Below are positions 17,285 through 26,690 of a stretch of DNA of 64,000 bases, one piece after another. Below the pieces are notes generated by a model. The model saw only the letters and a list, made by a program, of their open reading frames with translations. It ran no database searches and had not been told where the DNA came from. Both the position numbers and the translations under genes were made by a program. Every line of letters starts with the position of its first letter. Positions within the stretch are counted from its first letter, which is position 1. The DNA comes from Streptomyces sp. Z26. Lineage in GTDB: Bacteria; Actinomycetota; Actinomycetes; Streptomycetales; Streptomycetaceae. Where the stretch lies: NCBI RefSeq assembly GCF_003665095.1, contig NZ_RCHV01000002.1, positions 3,954,501 to 4,018,500 on the forward strand. Reading direction: 5' to 3'.

Positions 17285-17839
17285 ATGGGACTCGAAGAGA
17301 AACTGCCGAGCGGCTTCCTGCTCACCACCGTCGAGCAGGCCGCCGGGTGGGTCCGCAAGTCGTCCATGTTCCCGGCGACCTTCGGACTCGCCTGCTGCGC
17401 CATCGAGATGATGACGACGGGCGCCGGCCGGTACGACCTCGCCCGGTTCGGCATGGAGGTCTTCCGCGGCTCGCCCCGACAGGCGGACCTCATGATCGTC
17501 GCCGGCCGGGTCAGCCAGAAGATGGCCCCCGTCGTGCGGCAGGTCTACGACCAGATGCCGAACCCCAAGTGGGTCATCTCGATGGGCGTCTGCGCCTCGT
17601 CCGGCGGCATGTTCAACAACTACGCGATCGTGCAGGGCGTCGACCACATCGTGCCCGTCGACATCTACCTGCCCGGCTGCCCGCCGCGCCCCGAGATGCT
17701 GCTCGACGCGATCCTCAAGCTCCACGAGCACGTCCAGGGCGAGAAGCTCGGCGTCAACCGCGAGCAGGCGGCGCGTGAGGCGGAGGAAGCCGCGAGGAAG
17801 GCGCTCCCGACGATCGAGATGAAGGGGCTGCTGCGGTGA
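17285..17839 (+). CDS. nuoB: NADH-quinone oxidoreductase subunit B
   Basis: A 184-residue protein carrying the N2 [4Fe-4S] cluster. The tandem cysteines are in FGLACCAIE, the third in MGVCASSGG and the fourth in LPGCPPRPE. It passes electrons to menaquinone at the NuoB/NuoD interface. It starts 11 bp after nuoA. The last 30 residues are a charged extension, common in actinobacterial NuoB. Its stop overlaps the nuoC GTG by four bases. Confidence 0.96.
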   Translation: MGLEEKLPSGFLLTTVEQAAGWVRKSSMFPATFGLACCAIEMMTTGAGRYDLARFGMEVFRGSPRQADLMIVAGRVSQKMAPVVRQVYDQMPNPKWVISMGVCASSGGMFNNYAIVQGVDHIVPVDIYLPGCPPRPEMLLDAILKLHEHVQGEKLGVNREQAAREAEEAARKALPTIEMKGLLR

Positions 17840-18597
17840 GCGAGCAGGACCGCCGTAACGACGGGGCCAACCCCGACCAGGAACTCAACGCCGAGAACCT
17901 CCCCGGCAACCGCGGCGACGGCGGCGAGGTCATCGGCGTACGCCGCGGCATGTTCGGCGCGAAGGCGGGCGGTGACACCTCCGGCTTCGGGGGCCTCGTC
18001 CGCACGGTGCGGCTGCCCGGCGGCACGCGGCGTCCGTACGGGCCGGGCCCGGAGGCCGGCTGGTTCGACGAGGTGGCCGACGAGCTGGAGGGCGCGCTCG
18101 ACGAGCAGGGCCTGCTCCCCGAGAACGTGATCACCAAGACGGTCGTCGACCGCGGTGAACTCACGTTCCACATCGAGCGGGAGCACCTGCCGCGGGTCGC
18201 GCGCACGCTGCGCGACGATCCCGCGCTGCGCTTCGAGTACTGCGCCGGTGTCAGCGCCGTGCACTTCCCGGAGGACCGCGGGCGCGAGCTGCACGCCGTC
18301 TACCACCTGCGGTCGCTCACCCACAACCGGCTGATCCGGCTGGAGGTCACGGTCCCCGACGCGGACCCGCACATCCCGTCGATCGTCGAGGTGTACCCGA
18401 CGAACGACTGGCACGAGCGCGAGGCGTACGACTTCTTCGGCCTGATCTTCGACGGGCACCCCGCCCTGACGCGGATCATGATGCCGGACGACTGGCAGGG
18501 CTTCCCGCAGCGCAAGGACTACCCGCTCGGCGGCATTCCCGTCGAGTACAAGGGCGCCCAGATCCCGGCTCCCGACCAGCGGAGGTCGTACAGCTGA
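17836..18597 (+). CDS. nuoC: NADH-quinone oxidoreductase subunit C
   Basis: A 253-residue protein of the 30-kDa family, recognised by EREAYDFFGLIFDGHP and the RKDYPL motif near the C-terminus. It is a structural part of the peripheral arm. The N-terminal 60 residues are a charged, glycine-rich extension. The GTG start overlaps the nuoB stop (GTGA) and its stop overlaps nuoD (TGATG), so translation is coupled on both sides. Confidence 0.95.
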   Translation: MSEQDRRNDGANPDQELNAENLPGNRGDGGEVIGVRRGMFGAKAGGDTSGFGGLVRTVRLPGGTRRPYGPGPEAGWFDEVADELEGALDEQGLLPENVITKTVVDRGELTFHIEREHLPRVARTLRDDPALRFEYCAGVSAVHFPEDRGRELHAVYHLRSLTHNRLIRLEVTVPDADPHIPSIVEVYPTNDWHEREAYDFFGLIFDGHPALTRIMMPDDWQGFPQRKDYPLGGIPVEYKGAQIPAPDQRRSYS

Positions 18598-19931
18598 TGT
18601 CCACACCAACGAGGCACGCCACCGCGGGTATCCGCGAGACCACCGAGGGCACCGTCTACGACGTGACCGGTGGCGACTGGGACGAGCTGGCCGCCGCCGC
18701 TGCGAAGAGCGACGACGAGCGCATCATCGTCAACATGGGCCCGCAGCACCCGTCCACGCACGGCGTGCTCCGGCTCATCCTGGAGATCGACGGCGAGACG
18801 GTCACCGAGGCCCGCTGCGGCATCGGCTACCTGCACACCGGGATCGAGAAGAACCTCGAGTACCGCACGTGGACGCAGGGCACGACCTTCGTGACGCGCA
18901 TGGACTACCTCACGCCGTTCTTCAACGAGGCGGCGTACTGCATGGCGGTCGAGAAGCTCCTCGGCATCGAGGACGACATCCCCGACCGCGCGAACGTCAT
19001 CCGCGTACTGCTCCAGGAGCTGAACCGGCTCTCGTCGCACCTGGTCTGCGTCGCCACCGGCGGCATGGAGCTGGGCGCCACCACCGTCATGATCTTCGGC
19101 TTCCGCGACCGCGAACTGGTCCTGGACCTCTTCGAGTTGATCACCGGGCTGCGCATGAACCACGCGTTCATCCGCCCCGGCGGCCTCGCCCAGGACCTGC
19201 CGTCCGGCGCGGTCGACGCACTCCGCGAGTTCGTCAAGAAGATGCGCAAGAACCTGCCGGAGTACGACAAGCTCGCCACCACCAACCCCGTCTTCAAGGC
19301 GCGGTTGCAGGACATCGGCTACCTCGACCTGGCCGGCTGCATGGCCCTCGGCGCCACCGGCCCGATCCTGCGCTCCGCCGGGCTGCCGCACGACCTGCGC
19401 AAGGTCCAGCCGTACAGCGGCTACGAGACGTACGACTTCGACGTGCCGACCGTGGACACCTGCGACAGCTACGGCCGGTTCCTCATCCGGATCGAGGAGA
19501 TGCGGCAGTCGCTGCGCATCATCGAGCAGTGCATCGACCGGCTGGAGCCGGGCCCCGTGATGGTCGGCGACAAGAAGATCGCCTGGCCCGCGCAGCTCGC
19601 CCTCGGCCCGGACGGGCTGGGCAACTCGCTCGACCACATCAAGAACATCATGGGCACCTCCATGGAGGCCCTGATCCACCACTTCAAGCTCGTGACCGAG
19701 GGCTTCCGGGTCCCGCCGGGCCAGGCGTACGCCGCCGTGGAGTCCCCCAAGGGCGAGCTGGGCGTGCACGCCGTGAGCGACGGCGGCACCAGGCCGTACC
19801 GCGTGCACTTCCGCGACCCGTCGTTCACCAACCTCCAGTCGATGGCGGCGATGTGCGAGGGCGGCCAGGTGGCCGACGTCATCGTGGCCGTCGCGTCCCT
19901 CGACCCCGTGATGGGAGGCGTCGACCGATGA
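18597..19931 (+). CDS. nuoD: NADH-quinone oxidoreductase subunit D
   Basis: A 444-residue protein of the 49-kDa family. MGPQHPSTHGVLR holds the conserved histidines that line the quinone pocket, and RGELG-type sequence appears as PKGELGVHAV. It forms the quinone site with NuoB. This is the only nuoD in the window; the second nuo cluster has none and would need this subunit to be functional. The ATG overlaps the nuoC stop by one base and its end overlaps nuoE by four. Confidence 0.96.
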   Translation: MSTPTRHATAGIRETTEGTVYDVTGGDWDELAAAAAKSDDERIIVNMGPQHPSTHGVLRLILEIDGETVTEARCGIGYLHTGIEKNLEYRTWTQGTTFVTRMDYLTPFFNEAAYCMAVEKLLGIEDDIPDRANVIRVLLQELNRLSSHLVCVATGGMELGATTVMIFGFRDRELVLDLFELITGLRMNHAFIRPGGLAQDLPSGAVDALREFVKKMRKNLPEYDKLATTNPVFKARLQDIGYLDLAGCMALGATGPILRSAGLPHDLRKVQPYSGYETYDFDVPTVDTCDSYGRFLIRIEEMRQSLRIIEQCIDRLEPGPVMVGDKKIAWPAQLALGPDGLGNSLDHIKNIMGTSMEALIHHFKLVTEGFRVPPGQAYAAVESPKGELGVHAVSDGGTRPYRVHFRDPSFTNLQSMAAMCEGGQVADVIVAVASLDPVMGGVDR

Positions 19932-20755
19932 CGGATGTGTCACTCGGCATGCCCGAGCTGCCCGCGCCCGACTACCCGGCGGACGTACGGACGCGGCTGG
20001 AGGCCGACGCGAAGGAGATCATCGCGCGCTACCCGGACAGCCGGTCGGCGCTCCTGCCGATGCTGCACCTCGTGCAGTCGGAGGAGGGCCACGTCACCCG
20101 CACCGGGCAGAAGTTCTGCGCCGAGATGCTCGACCTGGCCACGGCCGAGGTGAAGGCGGTCGCGACCTTCTACAGCATGTACCGCCGCAAGCCGTCCGGT
20201 GACTACCAGGTCGGCGTCTGCACCAACACCCTCTGCGCCGTCCTCGGCGGCGACGAGATCTTCGAGGACCTCCAGCGGCACCTCGGCGTCGGCAACAACG
20301 AGACGACCGACGACGGCAAGGTCACCCTCGAACACATCGAGTGCAACGCCGCCTGCGACTTCGCGCCCGTCGTGATGGTCAACTGGGAGTTCTTCGACAA
20401 CCAGACGCCCGACAGCGCCCGCCGTCTCGTCGACGACCTGCGCGCCGGGAACGACGTGCAGCCGACGCGCGGCGCGAAGATCTGCACGTTCAAGGAGACG
20501 GCCCGCATCCTGGCCGGCTTCCCGGACGAGCGCCCCGGAGCCGTCGAGGCGACCGGCGGCGCCGGTCCCGCCTCGCTCGCCGGACTGCGGCTGGCCAAGG
20601 GCGACACCGGCGGCCGCGTCGTCACCCCGCGCGGCCCCGCGCCGACGGGCGGCCAGCCGCCCGAGCGGCTCAGCTCGCACGACGCGCCGCAGGACAACGC
20701 GCCGTCCGACCCGAAGAACCCGACCGGGCCGGTCACCGAGGAGGGCCAGTCATGA
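19928..20755 (+). CDS. nuoE: NADH-quinone oxidoreductase subunit E
   Basis: A 275-residue thioredoxin-like [2Fe-2S] protein (cluster N1a). The ligands are in CTNTLC and ECNAAC. It belongs to the NADH-oxidising module with NuoF and NuoG. The family core ends near residue 190; the remaining 80-90 residues are a Pro/Gly/Ala/Asp-rich tail typical of actinobacteria. The ATG overlaps the nuoD stop (ATGA) and the gene ends in an ATGA overlap with nuoF. Confidence 0.95.
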   Translation: MTDVSLGMPELPAPDYPADVRTRLEADAKEIIARYPDSRSALLPMLHLVQSEEGHVTRTGQKFCAEMLDLATAEVKAVATFYSMYRRKPSGDYQVGVCTNTLCAVLGGDEIFEDLQRHLGVGNNETTDDGKVTLEHIECNAACDFAPVVMVNWEFFDNQTPDSARRLVDDLRAGNDVQPTRGAKICTFKETARILAGFPDERPGAVEATGGAGPASLAGLRLAKGDTGGRVVTPRGPAPTGGQPPERLSSHDAPQDNAPSDPKNPTGPVTEEGQS

Positions 20756-22092
20756 CCACCGAGTCTCCCGAGAAGGTGCTGACGCCGGTCCTCTCGGCGT
20801 TCTGGGACCAGCCGGACGCCTGGACGCTGGACACCTACCGCCGCCACGACGGCTACGAGGGCCTGCGCAAGGCGCTCGCCATGCCGCCGGACGACGTCAT
20901 CGCGTACGTCAAGGAGGCGGGCCTGCGCGGCCGTGGCGGCGCGGGCTTCCCCACCGGCATGAAGTGGCAGTTCATCCCGCAGGGCGACGGCAAGCCGCAC
21001 TACCTCGTGGTGAACGCGGACGAGTCCGAGCCCGGCACCTGCAAGGACATCCCCCTCCTCTTCGCCAACCCGCACTCCCTGATCGAGGGCATCGTGATCG
21101 CGTGCCACGCGATCCGCTCCGAGCACGCCTTCATCTACCTCCGTGGCGAGGTCGTCCCCGTCCTGCGCCGCCTGCACCTCGCGGTGCGCGAGGCGTACGA
21201 GGCGGGCTACCTCGGGCCGGACGCGCTCGGCCCCGGCAAGCCGCTGGACCTCACGGTGCACGCGGGCGCGGGCGCGTACATCTGCGGTGAGGAGACGGCG
21301 CTCCTCGACTCCCTCGAAGGACGACGCGGTCAGCCCCGGCTGCGCCCCCCCTTCCCGGCGGTCGCGGGCCTCTACGCCTGCCCCACCGTGGTGAACAACG
21401 TCGAGTCCATCGCGTCGGTTCCCGCGCTCATGCACAAGGGCAAGGAGTGGTTCCGCTCCATGGGCAGCGAGAAGTCCCCGGGCTTCACGCTGTACTCGCT
21501 GAGCGGCCACGTCGCCACCCCCGGCCAGTACGAGGCGCCGCTCGGCATCACGCTGCGCCAGCTGCTGGAGATGAGCGGCGGCATGCGCCCCGGACACCGG
21601 CTCAAGTTCTGGACGCCCGGCGGTTCCTCGACACCGATGCTCACCGAGGAGCACCTCGACGTGCCCCTCGACTACGAGGGCGTCGGCGAGGCCGGTTCGA
21701 TGCTGGGCACCAAGGCGCTCCAGTGCTTCGACGAGACCACCTGCGTCGTACGGGCCGTGACCCGCTGGACCGAGTTCTACGCCCACGAGTCCTGCGGCAA
21801 GTGCACGCCCTGCCGCGAAGGGACGTACTGGCTCGTCCAGTTGCTCCGCGACATCGAGGCGGGCAAGGCGACCATGTCCGACATCGACAAGATCGACGAC
21901 ATCGCCGACAACATCAACGGCAAGTCCTTCTGCGCCCTCGGTGACGGCGCGGCATCCCCGATCTTCTCGTCGCTCCAGTACTTCCGCGACGAGTACGAGC
22001 AGCACGTCACCGGCCGTGGCTGCCCCTTCGACCCGGCCGCCACCACGGTCTGGGCCGACGACAAGACCGCTCACCTGGAGGTGACCGCGTGA
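20752..22092 (+). CDS. nuoF: NADH-quinone oxidoreductase subunit F
   Basis: A 446-residue flavoprotein that oxidises NADH. The NADH and FMN motifs GRGGAGFPTG, NADESEPGTCKD and GAYICGEETAL are intact. The N3 [4Fe-4S] ligands are in ESCGKCTPCREG and SFCALG. It delivers electrons from FMN to N3. It overlaps nuoE and nuoG by four bases each. There are no signs of damage. Confidence 0.96.
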   Translation: MTTESPEKVLTPVLSAFWDQPDAWTLDTYRRHDGYEGLRKALAMPPDDVIAYVKEAGLRGRGGAGFPTGMKWQFIPQGDGKPHYLVVNADESEPGTCKDIPLLFANPHSLIEGIVIACHAIRSEHAFIYLRGEVVPVLRRLHLAVREAYEAGYLGPDALGPGKPLDLTVHAGAGAYICGEETALLDSLEGRRGQPRLRPPFPAVAGLYACPTVVNNVESIASVPALMHKGKEWFRSMGSEKSPGFTLYSLSGHVATPGQYEAPLGITLRQLLEMSGGMRPGHRLKFWTPGGSSTPMLTEEHLDVPLDYEGVGEAGSMLGTKALQCFDETTCVVRAVTRWTEFYAHESCGKCTPCREGTYWLVQLLRDIEAGKATMSDIDKIDDIADNINGKSFCALGDGAASPIFSSLQYFRDEYEQHVTGRGCPFDPAATTVWADDKTAHLEVTA

Positions 22093-24635
22093 CCGTCACG
22101 ACCGACGCCAAGACCTCCGGTGGCGGGGAGGGCCCTCCGCCGGAGGATCTCGTCTCGCTGACCATCGACGGAGCGCAGATCAGCGTGCCCAAGGGCACCC
22201 TGGTGATCCGCGCCGCCGAGCAACTGGGCATCGAGATCCCGCGCTTCTGCGACCACCCGCTGCTCGACCCCGCGGGCGCCTGCCGCCAGTGCATCGTCGA
22301 GGTGGAGGGCCAGCGCAAGCCGATGGCCTCCTGCACCATCACCTGTACCGACGGCATGGTGGTCAAGACGCAGCTCAGCTCGCCCGTGGCCGAGAAGGCC
22401 CAGCGCGGGGTGATGGAGCTGCTGCTCATCAACCACCCGCTGGACTGCCCCGTCTGCGACAAGGGCGGCGAGTGCCCGCTCCAGAACCAGGCGATGGCCA
22501 CCGGCTCCGCCGAGTCCCGCTTCGAGGGCCGCAAGCGGACGTTCGAGAAGCCCGTACCGATCTCGACGCAGGTGCTGCTCGACCGCGAGCGCTGCGTGCT
22601 CTGCGCCCGCTGCACCCGCTTCTCCAACCAGGTCGCGGGCGACCCGATGATCGAGCTGCTCGAACGGGGCGCCCTCCAGCAGGTCGGCACCGGCGAGGGC
22701 GACCCCTTCGAGTCGTACTTCTCCGGCAACACCATCCAGATCTGCCCCGTCGGCGCCCTCACCTCCGCCGCGTACCGCTTCCGCTCCCGCCCGTTCGACC
22801 TGGTCTCCTCGCCCAGCGTCTGCGAGCACTGCGCGGGCGGCTGCGCGACCCGTACGGACCACCGCCGCGGCAAGGTCATGCGGCGGATGGCGGCCGAGGA
22901 CCAGGAGGTCAACGAGGAGTGGCTGTGCGACAAGGGCCGCTTCGGCTTCCGCTACGCGCAGCGCCCCGACCGGCTCACCACCCCGCTCGTACGGGACCCG
23001 GAGACCGGTGAACTGGCCGAGGCCAGCTGGCCCGAGGCACTGGAGGCGGCCGCCCGCGGCCTGGCCGCGGCCCGCCGGGACGGCGGCGTCGCCGTGCTGA
23101 CGGGCGGCAGACTCACGTACGAGGACTCGTACGCGTACGCCAAGTTCGCGCGCGTCGCCCTCGGCACGAACGACATCGACTTCCGCGCGCGCGTGCACAC
23201 CGCCGAGGAGGCCGACTTCCTCGCGGCCCGGGTCGCCGGGCGCGGCCGGGACCTCGACGGCGCCGGACTCACGTACACCGCCCTGGAGAAGGCCCCGGCC
23301 GTGCTCCTCGTCGGCTTCGAGTCCGAGGAGGAGGCGCCCGGCGTCTTCCTCCGGCTGCGCAAGGCGTACCGCCGCCACGGGCAGCGCACGTACGCCCTCG
23401 CCACGCACGCCACCCGCGGCCTGGAGAAGGCGGGCGGCACGCTGCTGCCCGCCGCCCCCGGCACCGAGACCGAGTGGCTGGACGCGCTGTCCGGCGGCGT
23501 CGGCCTCGACCCGGCGGGCGAGGGCGCGGCGGAGGCGCTGCGCGCCGAGGGCTCCGTGATCATCGTCGGGGAGCGGCTCGCCGCCGTCGCCGGCGGGCTC
23601 ACCGCCGCCGTACGGGCGGCCGCCGCCACCGGCGCGCGGCTCGTCTGGATCCCGCGCCGGGCCGGTGAGCGCGGCGCCGTCGAGGCGGGCGCGCTGCCGG
23701 GCCTGCTGCCCGGCGGGCGGCCCGCGACCGACGCGCGCGCACGCGACGAGGTCGCCCGGGTCTGGGGCCTGCCCCGGCTCCCGGAGGGCCGCGGACGCGG
23801 GACGGACGGGATCGTGGCGGCCGCGGCCGCCGGTGAACTCGGCGGACTCGTCGTCGGCGGCGTCGAACCGGCCGACCTGCCCGACCCGGCTGCCGCCGTC
23901 GCCGCGCTCGACGCGGTCGGCTTCCTCGTCAGCCTGGAGCAGCGGCCCTCGGAGGTCACCGAGCGGGCGGACGTCGTCCTGCCGGTCGCCGCCGTCGTCG
24001 AGAAGACCGGCACGTTCCTCAACTGGGAGGGCCGCGCGCGGACGTTCGAGGCCGCGCTGAAGCCCGACCAGATGACGCGCCGTCACGTACAGCCCGACGG
24101 CCGGGTGCTGCACATGCTCGCGGACGCCCTCGGCGACCCCGTCGCGCTGCCCGACGTGCACGCCATCCGCCGCGAACTGGACCTGCTCGGCGGTTGGGAC
24201 GGCCCGTACCCGGACGCCCCGCAGGAGCGGTCCCGCCCGCTGCCGCAGCCCGGCAAGGGCGAGGCCGTGCTCGCCGGGCACCGGCTGCTGCTCGACCAGG
24301 GCCGCATGCAGGAGGGCGACGAGGCGCTGACCGGTACGCGGCACGCCGCCGTCGTACGGCTCGCGCCGCGCACCGCCGACGAGGCCGGGGTACGGGACGG
24401 CGAGCTGGTCGCGGTCACCGGACCGGCCGGGCACGTGACGCTCCCGCTCCGGGTCACCGACCCGATGCCCGAGCACGTCGTCTGGCTGCCGCTCAACTCC
24501 GTGGGCGGCGGCGCCCACCGCGACCTGGGCGCCGTACCCGGCACGCTCGTCAAGCTCGCACCCGCCGTACCGGACGGCACCGCCGTACGGGACACCGCCG
24601 CCGGGTCCGAGGGATCGAAGGAGGTGGACGCGTGA
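22089..24635 (+). CDS. nuoG: NADH-quinone oxidoreductase subunit G
   Basis: An 848-residue subunit. N-terminal [2Fe-2S] ligands are Cys54, Cys65, Cys68 and Cys82. His/Cys-ligated and [4Fe-4S] motifs follow in CPVCDKGGECPLQ and CVLCARCTRFS. The motif CEHCAGGC plus a Cys 27 residues later (WLCDKG) gives the CxxCxxxCx27C pattern of the extra N7 cluster. A molybdopterin-oxidoreductase-like domain, not catalytic in complex I, makes up the rest. It carries electrons from NuoF to NuoI. The GTG start is coupled to the nuoF stop. Confidence 0.95.
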   Translation: MTVTTDAKTSGGGEGPPPEDLVSLTIDGAQISVPKGTLVIRAAEQLGIEIPRFCDHPLLDPAGACRQCIVEVEGQRKPMASCTITCTDGMVVKTQLSSPVAEKAQRGVMELLLINHPLDCPVCDKGGECPLQNQAMATGSAESRFEGRKRTFEKPVPISTQVLLDRERCVLCARCTRFSNQVAGDPMIELLERGALQQVGTGEGDPFESYFSGNTIQICPVGALTSAAYRFRSRPFDLVSSPSVCEHCAGGCATRTDHRRGKVMRRMAAEDQEVNEEWLCDKGRFGFRYAQRPDRLTTPLVRDPETGELAEASWPEALEAAARGLAAARRDGGVAVLTGGRLTYEDSYAYAKFARVALGTNDIDFRARVHTAEEADFLAARVAGRGRDLDGAGLTYTALEKAPAVLLVGFESEEEAPGVFLRLRKAYRRHGQRTYALATHATRGLEKAGGTLLPAAPGTETEWLDALSGGVGLDPAGEGAAEALRAEGSVIIVGERLAAVAGGLTAAVRAAAATGARLVWIPRRAGERGAVEAGALPGLLPGGRPATDARARDEVARVWGLPRLPEGRGRGTDGIVAAAAAGELGGLVVGGVEPADLPDPAAAVAALDAVGFLVSLEQRPSEVTERADVVLPVAAVVEKTGTFLNWEGRARTFEAALKPDQMTRRHVQPDGRVLHMLADALGDPVALPDVHAIRRELDLLGGWDGPYPDAPQERSRPLPQPGKGEAVLAGHRLLLDQGRMQEGDEALTGTRHAAVVRLAPRTADEAGVRDGELVAVTGPAGHVTLPLRVTDPMPEHVVWLPLNSVGGGAHRDLGAVPGTLVKLAPAVPDGTAVRDTAAGSEGSKEVDA

Positions 24636-26074
24636 TGCAGGGAACCCTGCCGGGCACCGTGCCCGGCTACGTGGTCGCCGCCGAGGACCTGTCGGCCTTC
24701 GGCACCGACCCGTGGTGGCTGATCGCCATCAAGGCGGTGTTCTGCTTCGCCTTCCTGATGCTGACCGTGCTCCTCTGCATCGTGCTGGAGCGCAAGGTCG
24801 TCGCCTGGATGCAGCTGCGCATCGGCCCCAACCGGCACGGTCCGTGGGGCATGCTCCAGTCGCTGGCCGACGGCATCAAGCTGATGCTGAAGGAAGACAT
24901 CATCGTCAAGGGCGCCGACAAGGCGGTCTACATCCTGGCGCCGATCGTCGGCACCATCCCGGCCTTCATGGCCATCGCGGTGATCCCCTTCGGCCCGCCC
25001 GGCAACGAGGTGTCGATCCTCGGCACCCGTACCGCCATGCAGCTCACCGACCTGCCGGTGGCCGTGCTCTACATCCTGGCCACCTCGTCCATCGCCGCGT
25101 ACGGCGTGGTCCTCGCGGGCTGGTCGTCCAACTCGACGTACCCGCTGCTCGGCGGCGTACGGGCCACGGCCCAGGTGATCAGCTACGAGGTCGCCATGGG
25201 CCTCAGCTTCGCCGCCGTGTTCCTCTACTCCGGGTCGATGTCGACGTCCGCGATCGTGGCGGAGCAGGACGAGCGCTGGTTCGCGGTGCTGCTGCCGATC
25301 TCGTTCCTGATCTACCTGGTGTCGATGGTCGGTGAGGCCCACCGGGCCCCGTTCGACATGCCGGAGTCCGAGGGCGACCTCGTCGGCGGCTTCAACACCG
25401 AGTACTCGTCGATCAAGTTCGCGCTGTTCATGCTCACCGAGTACGTCCACATGGTCACGGTGTCCGCCCTCGCGGTCACCCTGTTCCTGGGCGGCTGGCG
25501 GGCCCCGGCGCCGATCTCCACGTACTGGGAGGGCGCGAACCACGGCTGGTGGCCGATGCTCTGGTTCGTGCTCAAGCTGCTCATGCTGCTGTTCGGCTTC
25601 GTCTGGATCCGGGCCGCGCTGCCGCGCGTGCGCTACGACCAGTTCATGCAGCTCGGCTGGAAGGTCCTCATCCCCGTCTCGATGGTCTGGCTGATGCTGG
25701 TCGCGACCGTACGGGCCATGCGGAACGAGAACTACTCCTTCACCGACGTCATCTACTGGGTCGGCGGACTCGTCCTCGCCCTGCTGCTGGTCTCGTTCCT
25801 CGTGGACGTCTTCCGCGAACGCGGCGAGAAGGCACGCGAGGCCGAACGCGAGAAGGAGCTGGCCGAGTCCGGCGGACCGGCCTTCGACCCGATGGCCGGC
25901 GGCTACCCGGTGCCCCCGCTGCCGGGCCAGACGCTGCCCGCCGCGCCGCGCCGCCCGTCCCGCGCGAAGCGGGACCGGGAGCTGGTCGGTACGGCGGCGG
26001 AGCCGGCGGAGTCCGGCGGCTCCTCCGAGAGCAACACAGGGACCTCCCAAGGAAGGGGGAGCGACGATGCCTGA
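24632..26074 (+). CDS. nuoH: NADH-quinone oxidoreductase subunit H
   Basis: A 480-residue membrane subunit at the junction of the two arms. Motifs ERKVVAWMQLRIGPNR and RAPFDMPESEGDLVGGFNTE, the acidic quinone-proximal loop, are intact. There are about eight membrane helices. A 90-residue charged C-terminal tail follows, as in other actinobacteria. GTG at 24632 overlaps the nuoG stop; the adjacent ATG at 24635 is equally possible. GAAGGAGG lies upstream. Confidence 0.94.
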   Translation: MMQGTLPGTVPGYVVAAEDLSAFGTDPWWLIAIKAVFCFAFLMLTVLLCIVLERKVVAWMQLRIGPNRHGPWGMLQSLADGIKLMLKEDIIVKGADKAVYILAPIVGTIPAFMAIAVIPFGPPGNEVSILGTRTAMQLTDLPVAVLYILATSSIAAYGVVLAGWSSNSTYPLLGGVRATAQVISYEVAMGLSFAAVFLYSGSMSTSAIVAEQDERWFAVLLPISFLIYLVSMVGEAHRAPFDMPESEGDLVGGFNTEYSSIKFALFMLTEYVHMVTVSALAVTLFLGGWRAPAPISTYWEGANHGWWPMLWFVLKLLMLLFGFVWIRAALPRVRYDQFMQLGWKVLIPVSMVWLMLVATVRAMRNENYSFTDVIYWVGGLVLALLLVSFLVDVFRERGEKAREAEREKELAESGGPAFDPMAGGYPVPPLPGQTLPAAPRRPSRAKRDRELVGTAAEPAESGGSSESNTGTSQGRGSDDA

Positions 26075-26690
26075 GAACCCCCTGGGCGGCTTCGGCGTGA
26101 CCTTCAAGGCCATGTTCAAGAAGCGGCTGACCGAGCAGTACCCGGAGTACAAGAAGCCGACGGCGCCCCGCTTCCACGGGCGCCACCAGCTGAACCGGCA
26201 CCCCGACGGGCTGGAGAAGTGCGTCGGCTGCGAACTGTGCGCCTGGGCCTGCCCGGCGGACGCGATCTACGTCGAGGGCGCGGACAACACCGAGGAGGAG
26301 CGCTACTCCCCGGGCGAGCGCTACGGCCGCGTCTACCAGATCAACTACCTGCGCTGCATCCTGTGCGGCCTGTGCGTCGAGGCGTGCCCCACGCGGGCAC
26401 TGACCATGACGAACGAGTACGAACTCGCCGACTCCTCCCGCGCGTCGCTCATCTACACCAAGGAAGAGCTGCTCTCGGGTCTCCAGGAGGGCATGGTCGA
26501 CTCGCCGCACGCGATCTTCCCGGGCATGACCGAGAAGGACTACTACAACGGTCTGGTCACCGAGGCGGCCCCCGGCACCGTGCAGCAGGAGCCGCACTCC
26601 GGGGACAAGCTGAACGAGGAGCCGCAGCCCGCGGAGACCACCTTCGGTGCCGCCGAGCCCGCGGCCGCGGAGGCGGTGAGCGAGAAGTGA
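26067..26690 (+). CDS. nuoI: NADH-quinone oxidoreductase subunit I
   Basis: A 207-residue ferredoxin-like protein with clusters N6a and N6b. The ligand motifs are CVGCELCAWACP and CILCGLCVEACP. It links NuoG to NuoB. It overlaps nuoH by eight bases and nuoJ by four. The last 50 residues are an acidic tail. Confidence 0.96.
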   Translation: MPENPLGGFGVTFKAMFKKRLTEQYPEYKKPTAPRFHGRHQLNRHPDGLEKCVGCELCAWACPADAIYVEGADNTEEERYSPGERYGRVYQINYLRCILCGLCVEACPTRALTMTNEYELADSSRASLIYTKEELLSGLQEGMVDSPHAIFPGMTEKDYYNGLVTEAAPGTVQQEPHSGDKLNEEPQPAETTFGAAEPAAAEAVSEK